A stretch of 50,582 bases of DNA, taken from contig JAFAXA010000293.1 in NCBI GenBank assembly GCA_019241425.1, forward strand, positions 1-50,582. The letters are read 5' to 3'. Positions within the stretch are counted from its first letter, which is position 1; each line of letters starts with the position of its first letter. Shown piece by piece: positions 14,680 to 23,057 of the stretch. Position numbers and translations under genes: made by a program. The notes under the pieces are model-generated. The model was not told the origin of the DNA. It did no database searches and saw only the letters and a list, made by a program, of their open reading frames with translations. This DNA is from Acetobacteraceae bacterium. Lineage in GTDB: Bacteria; Pseudomonadota; Alphaproteobacteria; Acetobacterales; Acetobacteraceae.

Positions 14680-16619
14680 CAATCGCCGGTCTCCGCCAGC
14701 GCCGAACCGAGCGGCTCGTCGAAGCGCAGCAGTCGTCCCGCATTGGCCATTCCGGCCAGGGTACTGAAATTGTGCACAACGGCCGCGACGATCGCTCCTT
14801 CAGGACCCAGCATGCCCGTGCCGGCGAGAGCGACGAGCAGGCACGTCCAACCAAGCCCCATCGCGACGTTCACATGGATGGTGCGGCGGCATCGCCGGCT
14901 CAACCGCAGACACGTGCCAAGGCGACGCAGATCGCTGGTCATCAACACGATGTCAGCCGAGGCGAGCGCAACGTCGGTGCCCTGGGCTCCCATCGCCACA
15001 CCGACGGCCCCCGCCTTCAGGGCAAGGCTGTCATTGATGCCGTCGCCCACGACCAGAGGTCGGTAGCCGTCCTCGAGTTCCCGAAGCACGCGGTCCATCT
15101 TCTGCTGGGGCAAGGCTTCGGCGTAGATCTCCGAAATGCCGAGCGCCTCCCCGATCCGGCGCGCGACGCGCTGGCGATCGCCGGTCAACAACATTTGGCG
15201 CCGCAAGCCGAGTGCCTTCAGTTCGGCGAGCGCGGCGCCCGCCTCGGGGCGAGGCTGGTCAGCCAACATGAGCCAGCCGAGGAAGGTCGTGCCACGGCTC
15301 ACGCCGACAATCGGTCCATCGTGCTCCGGCAGCGGGGTCGTGGGCACGCCGAGTTGCCCGAAAAGCTCCATCCGGCCCAGACACACGGTCTCGCCATTCG
15401 CAGTCGCGGTCAGCCCGAGGCCGCTGACTTCCTGCACATCCCCGAGCGGCAGCCGTTCCGGCGGCGACACAAGACCGGCCAATCCGCGGCTCACCGGGTG
15501 CGAACTGCGGGCACCGAGTGAGGCGGCAAGCCGCACGATCTCGGAGACCGGAACGGTTGCCGCGACCCGCAGGAGAGAAAGCTCCCCGAGCGTGACGGTG
15601 CCCGTCTTGTCGAACACCACGGACGTGACCTCGGCCGCGTGCTCGAGAAAGGCCGACCCTTTGATCAGGATGCCGTGACGGGCGGCAACGGCAATCGCGG
15701 CGATGGCCGTTGCCGGGGCTGCCAGCACCAGTGCGCAGGGACAGGCGGCGACCAGAACCGCCAACATCGCCTGCGAGGATTGCGTCGTGAGCCACGCAGC
15801 AACCGCGATGAGCACGATCAGCGTGATATAGGGCCCGGCAAAACGTTCGAGGATCCGCGTCACCCGGGGCTTCGCCTGCTCCGCTTTCTCCATCAACTGA
15901 ATGATCTTGCCGAGCGTGGTCTCCTGCCCGACGCGGTTCACCCGCATGATCAACGGCCCGCGCAGGTTGATCGATCCGGCCAGCACCGGATCATTGTCCG
16001 AAACATCCGCCGGCACCGATTCACCGGTCAGCGACGCAGTATCCAGGCTGGACCGGCCGCTGATAATGGTGGCGTCCACCGGTGCGCGATCGCCGGCGCG
16101 AAGCTCGATCCGATCGCCGACGCGGATATCAGCCGTCGGCACCTCGGCGACGGTGCCGTCCGCACCGATCCGGCGTGTCGTCGTCGAGACCAGCCGGCTC
16201 ATGGCGCGTATCGCCTCCTGGGACCCGAGGAGGCTCCGTTCTTCCAGCACGTGACCCACTGTCATAACGATCGGAAGGATGGCCGCGGTCATCAGGTCGC
16301 CCGTCGCCCAGGCCGCGATCAATGCGATCGCGACCAGCAGGTCCGTCATGCCGTGCAAGCTCGGCTGAACGACGCTGTTCCAGCCTGCCGACAGGACCGG
16401 AACGGCGACAAGCGCGGCGGCGCCGGCGGCGACCAGGTCCGCGATATACCGCTCGTCGGGAAGCAGGATCCGCCACAGCACGGCGATGCAGAGCAAGCCG
16501 ACCGCCGCCATCGCCAGGAATAGGCGCAGACCGAGCAGCCATTTGGCCCCCGGCCCGAGCAGAGACAGATCGTCGGGATCGAGGCCGCGGGTCTCCGGAG
16601 CGCTTGCGGATACGCTCAT
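14679..16619 (-). CDS. P1B-type cation-translocating ATPase without HMA domain
   Basis: 646-residue membrane pump. Visible landmarks are TGES at 198-201 (actuator), the intramembrane CPC at 293-295, DKTGT at 337-341 (phosphorylated Asp), the SSHP motif at 372-375 and GDGIND at 525-530. The last helices carry VVHNFSTLAGMANAGRLL. The N-terminal HMA metal-binding domain common in CopA and ZntA is absent and replaced by a short hydrophilic stretch. CPC suggests a soft or transition metal, but the HN..S end does not match the classical Zn or Cu signatures I know. Coupled by ATGA to the upstream SPFH gene. Confidence 0.9.
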   Translation of the reverse strand: MSVSASAPETRGLDPDDLSLLGPGAKWLLGLRLFLAMAAVGLLCIAVLWRILLPDERYIADLVAAGAAALVAVPVLSAGWNSVVQPSLHGMTDLLVAIALIAAWATGDLMTAAILPIVMTVGHVLEERSLLGSQEAIRAMSRLVSTTTRRIGADGTVAEVPTADIRVGDRIELRAGDRAPVDATIISGRSSLDTASLTGESVPADVSDNDPVLAGSINLRGPLIMRVNRVGQETTLGKIIQLMEKAEQAKPRVTRILERFAGPYITLIVLIAVAAWLTTQSSQAMLAVLVAACPCALVLAAPATAIAAIAVAARHGILIKGSAFLEHAAEVTSVVFDKTGTVTLGELSLLRVAATVPVSEIVRLAASLGARSSHPVSRGLAGLVSPPERLPLGDVQEVSGLGLTATANGETVCLGRMELFGQLGVPTTPLPEHDGPIVGVSRGTTFLGWLMLADQPRPEAGAALAELKALGLRRQMLLTGDRQRVARRIGEALGISEIYAEALPQQKMDRVLRELEDGYRPLVVGDGINDSLALKAGAVGVAMGAQGTDVALASADIVLMTSDLRRLGTCLRLSRRCRRTIHVNVAMGLGWTCLLVALAGTGMLGPEGAIVAAVVHNFSTLAGMANAGRLLRFDEPLGSALAETGD

Positions 16620-17689
16620 TCGTCCGGTCCCGGGACGATGACGGATTGTCCGTTACGCATATCCACGGTGGTCACGTGACCGACCTTGCGCAGGATGGCG
16701 CCGATGTGGTCGCGGTAATACTGACCGAGCAGACTCTCGCGGTTGGCCGCGTTCAGTTCCGCATGCAACAGACCGATATCGGCGGTCTCCGCCGACGCGG
16801 CGCGGATTTGTTCTTCCGCCGCTGCTTGCGCTTCGCTGCGACTGCGGTCATGCGCGCGCTCGGCTTCCTGCAGGGTGCGCGCGGCATCCGTGCGCGCCGC
16901 TGCCACGGTTTGGTCGGCGATCTGGGAGGCCGTCAACACCCCGTCGAAGGCCGCCTTGGCCATCGGCGGCAGCAACGCCACCATGTCGATACGCGTAACC
17001 TCGACCCCCAGGCCGGCGCCGTTATTCTGCAAAGCCACCAAGCGTTGGTTGACGCTCCTCACCAGTTCCCCACGCAGCGCCTGCCGCCGGGTGGCAAGCT
17101 CGCCGCTCACCGCCGCGTCCGTGTCTTCCGGGCGCGCGACGAGAAAATCGTCGAGGTCGTGGCCGGAAACCGTCGCCACCGCGCTCGCGCGGTAGATCCG
17201 CTGCAAGGCAGGCTCTACATGCTCGCGCGCGAGAACGTAGTCGCCGGGCTCCGCAACACGATAATAGAGCGTCGCTTCGTAGCGGACGACACTGCCATCC
17301 GCGGTGAGAAAATATTGGCCGTTCCAGGCGTCCTTCTGATGCCGGAGCGTGACCACGTCATCCGGCTGACGCACCTCGAAATCGGTCTCGGCTGACGGAC
17401 CGAGGGAGGCGGGCATCGCGATCTTGAGCGCAATCTGGTGATCGTAGGCGGGCAGCAACGTGATCTGCTCGATCGGGTCCGGCCATGCGAGAACCAAACC
17501 CGCATCCTGAACGCGTTCGATCTGGCCGAAGCGCTGCACCACCGCGCGGCTATCCGGCGGTACTTGCCGCACATTGCCGACCGCCCAACCGGCCGCCAGC
17601 AGCAGCACAGCGACAAGACACATGCGAAATCCGAGGCCCACCATGTCGGCGGCGTTGAACCTGGCGCCCGCCTGAAGAACGGGTCTCAC
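16616..17689 (-). CDS. SPFH/band 7 membrane protein (HflK/HflC-like)
   Basis: 357-residue protein with one transmembrane helix near residues 20-40 and then an SPFH (band 7) domain beginning VPPDSRAVVQRFGQIERV. It continues with a coiled-coil stretch rich in Ala, Glu and Arg (VAAARTDAARTLQEAERAHDRSRSEAQAAAEEQIRAA). HflK/HflC proteins form large periplasm-facing ring assemblies that modulate FtsH. GTG 17689 overlaps the upstream stop (GTGA), and its own stop overlaps the ATPase ATG. It is the third SPFH protein of the operon. A role in scaffolding the ATPase is inference. Confidence 0.82.
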   Translation of the reverse strand: MRPVLQAGARFNAADMVGLGFRMCLVAVLLLAAGWAVGNVRQVPPDSRAVVQRFGQIERVQDAGLVLAWPDPIEQITLLPAYDHQIALKIAMPASLGPSAETDFEVRQPDDVVTLRHQKDAWNGQYFLTADGSVVRYEATLYYRVAEPGDYVLAREHVEPALQRIYRASAVATVSGHDLDDFLVARPEDTDAAVSGELATRRQALRGELVRSVNQRLVALQNNGAGLGVEVTRIDMVALLPPMAKAAFDGVLTASQIADQTVAAARTDAARTLQEAERAHDRSRSEAQAAAEEQIRAASAETADIGLLHAELNAANRESLLGQYYRDHIGAILRKVGHVTTVDMRNGQSVIVPGPDE

Positions 17690-18741
17690 CGGAGTTGGCG
17701 TCCTATCGGATCGGACGCCGGTCCCGGCGCCCCCTCGGCCCGCCCGACCTGCAATTCGGAAATCGGCGGCGAATGCGATGGCTCGGATTCCGGCGCGGAT
17801 GGGCCGGGCGCTGCCGGCAGTTCCTCGACAAGCGCCCGGAACGGTTGCGCATCGGTGCGCAGGATGAGGCGCGTCTTCGGACCGATCGTCGCGCCGAGCG
17901 TGTCGAGCGACCGCACCAAGGTGTAGAGTTGAGGGTCAACAGCATACGCCTCGGCATGGATCGTCGCGGCCTTTTCCCGCCCTTTCGCCTTGATTTCGGC
18001 AACTTCCTGCTGCGCCTGCGCGCCAATCAGGCGGGCGTCACGCAAAGCGTCAGACCGGATGGCGGCGGCGGCGCGCAATCCTTCCGCCGTTCGTTGGGCG
18101 GCCACCGTTTCACGCTCCGCTCGCATGCGGGCGACCGTGGCCGCGAGCGTTTCCGCCGGCAGGCTGAGGCGCTCCACCCCCGTTTGAACGATTCGGATGC
18201 CGTACGTGTCCAGGACCTGCTGATAAAGGCTGGCCTGTAGCTGTTGTTCGAACGCCGCCAGCCGCGCCTCGTGCCGATCCGCGTTGATGAGATTGGTGAG
18301 GCTGAAATTGCTGGCCGTCAGTTGCAGCGCTGAGCCGAGAAAGCTGCGAAGCTGACGGGCGATGTCGTCCGGATCGATGTGGCCCGTCCGCAAAAACTGC
18401 TTGATGTGTGCAGGATCACGGTCGACTTGCCAGGCGACATAGGCCTGCACGAGGATGCGCAATCCCTCTCGCGTGCCGACATCCTGCAACCCGCTCGACG
18501 TCGTACGCAGCCGCAGATCGACGGGGATCGTGCCCTCGATCGGCGCCGGCGCTTTCCATGCCAGGCCGGGCTCGGTCAGCACGCGAACCGGTTTTCCGAA
18601 CTGGGTCACAACAACGGCACGATTGGGCGCCACCATCAACAACGCGGAGGTCGCGCCGGCGGCGCACAGGAACGCCACGGCGGCCAAGATGCGCAACGCG
18701 GGGTTCAGCTTTCCGCTTCGACCTGCGGTCTGCGCGCTCAT
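17686..18741 (-). CDS. SPFH/band 7 membrane protein (HflC-like)
   Basis: 351-residue protein with an N-terminal helix (ILAAVAFLCAAGATSALLMVA) and an HflC-like band 7 domain (VVVTQFGKPVRVLTEPGLAWKAP, IPVDLRLRTT, YVAWQVDRDPAHIKQFL). A helical arm follows (MRAERETVAAQRTAEGLRAAAAI), then a Pro/Ser/Glu-rich C-terminal tail. The RAERE...AE pattern of the arm is the classical HflC feature. It overlaps both neighbours by four bases. The genuine FtsH partners hflK-hflC are normally beside hfq/hflX or degP; this copy is in a different context and is likely a paralogue. Confidence 0.86.
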   Translation of the reverse strand: MSAQTAGRSGKLNPALRILAAVAFLCAAGATSALLMVAPNRAVVVTQFGKPVRVLTEPGLAWKAPAPIEGTIPVDLRLRTTSSGLQDVGTREGLRILVQAYVAWQVDRDPAHIKQFLRTGHIDPDDIARQLRSFLGSALQLTASNFSLTNLINADRHEARLAAFEQQLQASLYQQVLDTYGIRIVQTGVERLSLPAETLAATVARMRAERETVAAQRTAEGLRAAAAIRSDALRDARLIGAQAQQEVAEIKAKGREKAATIHAEAYAVDPQLYTLVRSLDTLGATIGPKTRLILRTDAQPFRALVEELPAAPGPSAPESEPSHSPPISELQVGRAEGAPGPASDPIGRQLR

Positions 18742-20636
18742 GGCTCCCTCTCCCCCGACGCGGCGCGAGGTTGCAACCCGTCTCGGGCCCCGCCCGGGGG
18801 TCGCAGATCGACCACGGGCAGTCCCGTGCCGCTCAATCGATGGTCCAGGATTTCGAGCGGGACATTCGCCAATGCCGCCTTGATATCGGTGAAATAGCGC
18901 TCGAGCAGAAACGGCTGGCTTGCTGCGCGGTACGGACGATCATCGGCAATGATCTCGGTCAGACCAGTTTGAGCGGCGCTGATGCTCTCCTGGCTCAGCG
19001 CCGATGCTTCATCGATGGCGCTATGGGCATCCCGCTCGGCAACGCTTCGTGTGGTCTCGGCGCGTCCCCGTTCCGTGGCAATCGAACTCGTCGCGGCGAT
19101 TTCCGCCGCTTGGACATGACGATACGCTAAGGCGGCACCACTGGGCGGGTGAATGGCCTCGATCGTCACCGCAACAATGTCGAGGCCGGAGTCGAGCCGA
19201 TCCAGGGCTTGCTGCAGACCCGCTCGCAGACTGGCCGCGATGATGCCGTGATTCTCGCCGAGTACTGTCGGCAGTGTGCTCGTGGCAAGATAGTCGGCGA
19301 GCAAGCGGCCGGATAGTGAGTGCACCAACACCTCCGGGTCCGCCGTTCGATAGAGCGCGGCTCGCGCAGCGTCATCGGTCAGCCCGACACGATAAAGCAC
19401 CCGGACGGTCACGCTCACGGCCTGAAAGCTTGGTTGCGACCGATCGCCGGCAGCGATCAGATACGGAGCCTCGCCGGGTGTTTGTGAATCCCACAGCCGG
19501 TTGGCGCTCGGCGGCGGATCGCCCTCGGCTGCCGAGGCGTCGGCGACAGGGGAGTCGGCGCCGGCATCGCTGTCCGCGTTGCTGATGAGAACCGCGTGCA
19601 GTGTGCCGTATTCGACGTGGCGGACCGCGCCGAATGGCCGCGGGAGCACCAGATGCAGACCAGGCTGCAGGATCGCGACAACCCGACCAAATCGCTCGTA
19701 GGAGCCCCGTTCATTCAGATCGATCCGCGTGACCCCGGTCAAACCCCAGCAACACAGGAGCATCAACAACAAGACCGGTGCCGCCGCCGCTCGCATGAAG
19801 CGCAACGCCCAGCTCCGGGTGAAGTCCACGCCGAACTCCGATCGCACCACGACGGCCGCGCGTGCGGGCGAGAGCAGTCGGCCACAGAGAAAGCCCGCGA
19901 CAACGCTCGCAATTGGCGCGCGAGCGGCCGTGTGGTCGCGAGATGGCAGGAACCACGATCCCAAAGCCCTGAGCACGAGTTCCAGGCAAACGGCGAGCAA
20001 AGCGGCGGAGATGGCGGAACGACTCCAGTAGACGAGTGCGACGTCCGGAGCGTCCGTCAATGCGAGAAGTGAAGTTGCGAAGAGGCAGCCCACCGGGAGA
20101 AACAGCAAGCCGCCGAGATCGACGGTTTCGGGCAGTTGCTCCGCTGGAATCGCTGCAAGGGAGCGCTGCGCTATGAGGCACGGTGTCGCCAGTATCAGCA
20201 AGGCGCTTGCGACGGCGAAGCCTCCGGGTGATCCCAGCGCTTGCGGAAGGTGAGCACCAGGGGGCCAGTCGCTGATGATCGCCAACGCGGCCGCTCCGGC
20301 GAAAAGGAGAACCACCGCCATCCCCGAGCCCTCAGCAAAGCGCGATTTCACAGAGACCGGCAGACCACGCCGGCGGGCAAGCGCGGCAGCGGCACAGGCA
20401 ACAAGCCCCAGCGCGGCAAGCAGCAACGAGGCCACACCGGCGCCGGCCAAACCGAAGGCGCGGAACGCGTCAAGCCATGGCAGTTTGCAGCGGGCGAGCA
20501 AGGCGGACATCGTACCCGCGGCGGCGAGATACACGAAACCGAGTGTCATCAAGGGGCGAACCAGCCGCGCGGCGACGACGGGCTGCGAAGGAGGCGGAGG
20601 CTCCGGCCGGGGAGACGCTGTGTGGTCTGCGGTCAT
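18738..20636 (-). CDS. Polytopic membrane protein with C-terminal SPFH/HflK-like domain
   Basis: 632-residue protein. After a Pro-rich N-terminus come about six hydrophobic segments over roughly residues 25-300 (for example LMTLGFVYLAAAGTMSALL, VAGFLCGRLLSPARAAVVV, APVLLLMLLCCWGL). Then a band 7-like domain begins GSYERFGRVVAILQPGLHLVLPRPFG, with an acidic low-complexity insertion (SDAGADSPVADASAAEGD) and a final helical arm. Ordinary HflK has one helix, so this is a fused or expanded form. ATG 20636 is used because the TTG at 20735 lies inside the neighbouring phosphoesterase. First gene of the five-gene operon. Confidence 0.78.
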   Translation of the reverse strand: MTADHTASPRPEPPPPSQPVVAARLVRPLMTLGFVYLAAAGTMSALLARCKLPWLDAFRAFGLAGAGVASLLLAALGLVACAAAALARRRGLPVSVKSRFAEGSGMAVVLLFAGAAALAIISDWPPGAHLPQALGSPGGFAVASALLILATPCLIAQRSLAAIPAEQLPETVDLGGLLFLPVGCLFATSLLALTDAPDVALVYWSRSAISAALLAVCLELVLRALGSWFLPSRDHTAARAPIASVVAGFLCGRLLSPARAAVVVRSEFGVDFTRSWALRFMRAAAAPVLLLMLLCCWGLTGVTRIDLNERGSYERFGRVVAILQPGLHLVLPRPFGAVRHVEYGTLHAVLISNADSDAGADSPVADASAAEGDPPPSANRLWDSQTPGEAPYLIAAGDRSQPSFQAVSVTVRVLYRVGLTDDAARAALYRTADPEVLVHSLSGRLLADYLATSTLPTVLGENHGIIAASLRAGLQQALDRLDSGLDIVAVTIEAIHPPSGAALAYRHVQAAEIAATSSIATERGRAETTRSVAERDAHSAIDEASALSQESISAAQTGLTEIIADDRPYRAASQPFLLERYFTDIKAALANVPLEILDHRLSGTGLPVVDLRPPGGARDGLQPRAASGEREP

Positions 20637-20721
20637 TATGCGTGCCGGGGGGCGATCGTCCAAAAACGATGCGCTGCCACCCCGAGCTTGGGACGGCAGC
20701 GCAAGGTTAGATTTCCGCGTG

Positions 20722-22647
20722 TCAGTGGAAGTCAAACATGTCCATCAGATTGCTGATCGCCGGGCTGTTGATCGGTGCGTAGGGGTTGGAGGAGTTCGTG
20801 ATCGGATTCGGAAGATTGTCGCGCCCGTTCTCCGACACCGGAGGAAGCCGCCAGTTCTTTTCCACGAACTTCAGGAACGAGACATGATCGGCGTAGGCGT
20901 GCGATATGCGGCCGCCGCGTGAATAGGGCGACACCACGATGGCCGGGATCCGTGTGCCGTCACCGAAAAAATCGAGCGGCTGGATATAGCCCGAATCCCA
21001 ATACCCACCGCCCTCGTCGAAGGTAACGATGATCGCCGTATGGGTCCAAAGGTCGCGGTTATGCTCCGTGTGTTCGATGATCCTGCGCGTGAACGCCTCG
21101 AAGAGATCGAGCTTCGATGATGCCGGATGACCATCCAGCAACCCATCCGGCTTCACGATCGAGACGGCCGGGAGATGACCCGAACTGATATCCGCTTCCA
21201 GATCCGTCACATCGGCCAGATGCGCCTGGCGCTGGGCCGCATCCGTCATGATGGCGGTCTCGTAGAGGAAAGGATTGCAGATGTTGCAGTAGAGTGACCC
21301 GAGTTCGCTGTTCGGGTCCTTGAGATAGAAGTTCCAGCCGGCCCCATAGTATTTCCATGACAGGCCGGCATCGTTCAGCGTGTCGCCGATCGTGCGCACG
21401 GGCGAGGGCGGGATCGTGAAGGTGGAGGTATTGACGGTGCCGTCACCGAAATATCCGGGATTATAGTTATTGAGAAGGTAGTAGGCGCCCTGTTTGCACC
21501 TCGTTGGCGGCGTATAGGGCAGGCTCGCGAGATAGCTTACGACAGCGCCGACGCCGGGCTGGTTCATGTCGGAGCAGTTGCTGTAGCTGCCGCCGCTGTA
21601 ACCGTCCTGCGTATAGTAGTTGTTTGTGCCAGCTTGCGGGTTCGGGTTTTCGATTTCGTTCGTTGGCGGCGTTGCAATGTTGCCCTGGCCGTCCGTGTAG
21701 TAGATGGCGAGGCCCGTGCCGAGGGCAATGTGATTGGCGCCCGTGCCGCCCATGATCGACTGGTGGAAGTTGTCGCTCATCGTGTAGGTGTCGGCGAGGT
21801 GCTTGAACCACGGCGCATCGCCCTTCGCCATGTTCCAGAAGCCCATAGAGGTGGAACCTTCACCCGTCGTTTGGTTGGTGAAGTTTGCCGGCTGCGGCTT
21901 GCCGTTGCTGCCCGCCCCGATCGTCGTTTCCACCCAGGGGAACAGCGAATTGGTGCAGCCGGACGGGTTCGCCGCCGTGATCGTTGCGGGGGAGCAGTTC
22001 ACCTGCTGCCACATCTGATAGAATCGATGCACGGGGCTGGCGGTGTAGCTGTCATAGGGCAGATTCGGGCCGCTCAGTTGAAACGGACCGTTTGGCAGGG
22101 CCGTCGCGTTCGGAATGCGCGTGTCGACGGAGTCGCTGGGCAGTCCGGTCGCGCCCGTCGTGAGCAGCTTGTAGTCACGCGTCGGCAAGCCATTCTGGAT
22201 CAAAGTTTCCGCCGCGGTCGCAGCGGCGAGCGTTGCGAATGGCGGCGGATTTTCGTCGCTCGCCGCTGTGGGAGCCCCGTCCGTCATCGCGGGCGGCAGC
22301 ACGGAATAGAGCGTCTGTCCGTCCGGGCTGAGCTGGTAGGTGGTGCGGTCCGAGGCTTCCTTCTGCGCCGCTTTTGCGAAGTTCGGGCCGGGAGTCCCGT
22401 CGGCGTTCACGATGCCCTCCGACAGGAGATTGTACACCGTTTGACCAGCCTGGGGCGTGTAGGTGGCGAACACGTGATCAAACGTGCGATTCTCGCCGAT
22501 AATCAGGATGACGTGCTCGATCGGCGTGGTCGGTGTGCGAGCGGCCGACTGTGCGAACGCTGGGCCTACGGTGAGCGATGTCACCGCCAAGGTCGCAAGT
22601 CCGCGACCGAAGGGGTGATTGGATTGCGGCAATAAACGCCTTCTCAT
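20722..22647 (-). CDS. Secreted phosphoesterase (phospholipase C/acid phosphatase AcpA family)
   Basis: 641-residue exported enzyme of the phosphoesterase family (PF04185 type), which hydrolyses phosphomonoesters or phospholipids outside the cytoplasm. A signal peptide with Arg-rich start (MRRRLLPQ) ends near GPAFAQS. Catalytic and metal motifs are IIGENRTFDHVFATY near the N-terminus, SDNFHQSIMGGTGANH in the middle, then PDGLLDGHP and TFDEGGGYWDSG. ATG 22647, with GGAGGG eight bases upstream, is preferred to the TTG used in the track. It ends 86 bases before the SPFH operon start on the same strand, so readthrough is possible. Confidence 0.88.
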   Translation of the reverse strand: MRRRLLPQSNHPFGRGLATLAVTSLTVGPAFAQSAARTPTTPIEHVILIIGENRTFDHVFATYTPQAGQTVYNLLSEGIVNADGTPGPNFAKAAQKEASDRTTYQLSPDGQTLYSVLPPAMTDGAPTAASDENPPPFATLAAATAAETLIQNGLPTRDYKLLTTGATGLPSDSVDTRIPNATALPNGPFQLSGPNLPYDSYTASPVHRFYQMWQQVNCSPATITAANPSGCTNSLFPWVETTIGAGSNGKPQPANFTNQTTGEGSTSMGFWNMAKGDAPWFKHLADTYTMSDNFHQSIMGGTGANHIALGTGLAIYYTDGQGNIATPPTNEIENPNPQAGTNNYYTQDGYSGGSYSNCSDMNQPGVGAVVSYLASLPYTPPTRCKQGAYYLLNNYNPGYFGDGTVNTSTFTIPPSPVRTIGDTLNDAGLSWKYYGAGWNFYLKDPNSELGSLYCNICNPFLYETAIMTDAAQRQAHLADVTDLEADISSGHLPAVSIVKPDGLLDGHPASSKLDLFEAFTRRIIEHTEHNRDLWTHTAIIVTFDEGGGYWDSGYIQPLDFFGDGTRIPAIVVSPYSRGGRISHAYADHVSFLKFVEKNWRLPPVSENGRDNLPNPITNSSNPYAPINSPAISNLMDMFDFH

Positions 22648-23057
22648 CTCGTGTTCCCTCCGCATGCGCAATCCACCGCACGCTCATCACGTGCTTGCGG
22701 ACTCACATTGATGTTTGCCGAGCGTATGTTGCCTTGCCTATATTCCAAACCCCGAAAGGTCAACCACCCCGTTGCGCGAAAATAGCGTATGAAACTTGAA
22801 TTTCCGGTGTATGTCGGATTGATGACGCGCACGGTGACCATCAAATGTCACGCCATTGACGTAGAACGGCATGGGCCGGACGGGCTACACGCCGCCGAGT
22901 TTCGACGAGGGGCGGATGTCCGACATCGCATTGCAGCGTGGTGTCACAGGAGCGTCGCCACGTGGCAGACTGCCTTGCGCAACGGCCGTGCAAGCCGGAC
23001 TTGCGAAGCGGCAGATGAACGGTCAGCGGCGGTTGAGACGCCCACGGTTGGTGTGAC
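22648..23057. other. Intergenic region between phosphoesterase and HAD-ATPase genes
   Basis: 410 bases between divergent genes without a convincing ORF; the short track ORFs here lack family features. It includes an AT-richer stretch upstream of the phosphoesterase and an inverted repeat GTGAC-N8-GTCAC at 22834-22851 that could be a regulator site. The resemblance of that repeat to a Pho box is poor, so I do not call it one. Promoters for both genes presumably lie here. Confidence 0.4.

Noticed and set aside
14502-15521. 339-residue plus-strand ORF
   Set aside because: Antisense shadow of the P-type ATPase.
20636-20735. TTG start at 20735 for the large SPFH gene
   Set aside because: It would overlap the phosphoesterase 3' end; ATG 20636 gives a sensible N-terminus without overlap.
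22834-22851. Pho box for the secreted phosphoesterase
   Set aside because: GTGAC-N8-GTCAC is an inverted repeat, whereas Pho boxes are direct repeats of CTGTCAT type; resemblance is too weak.
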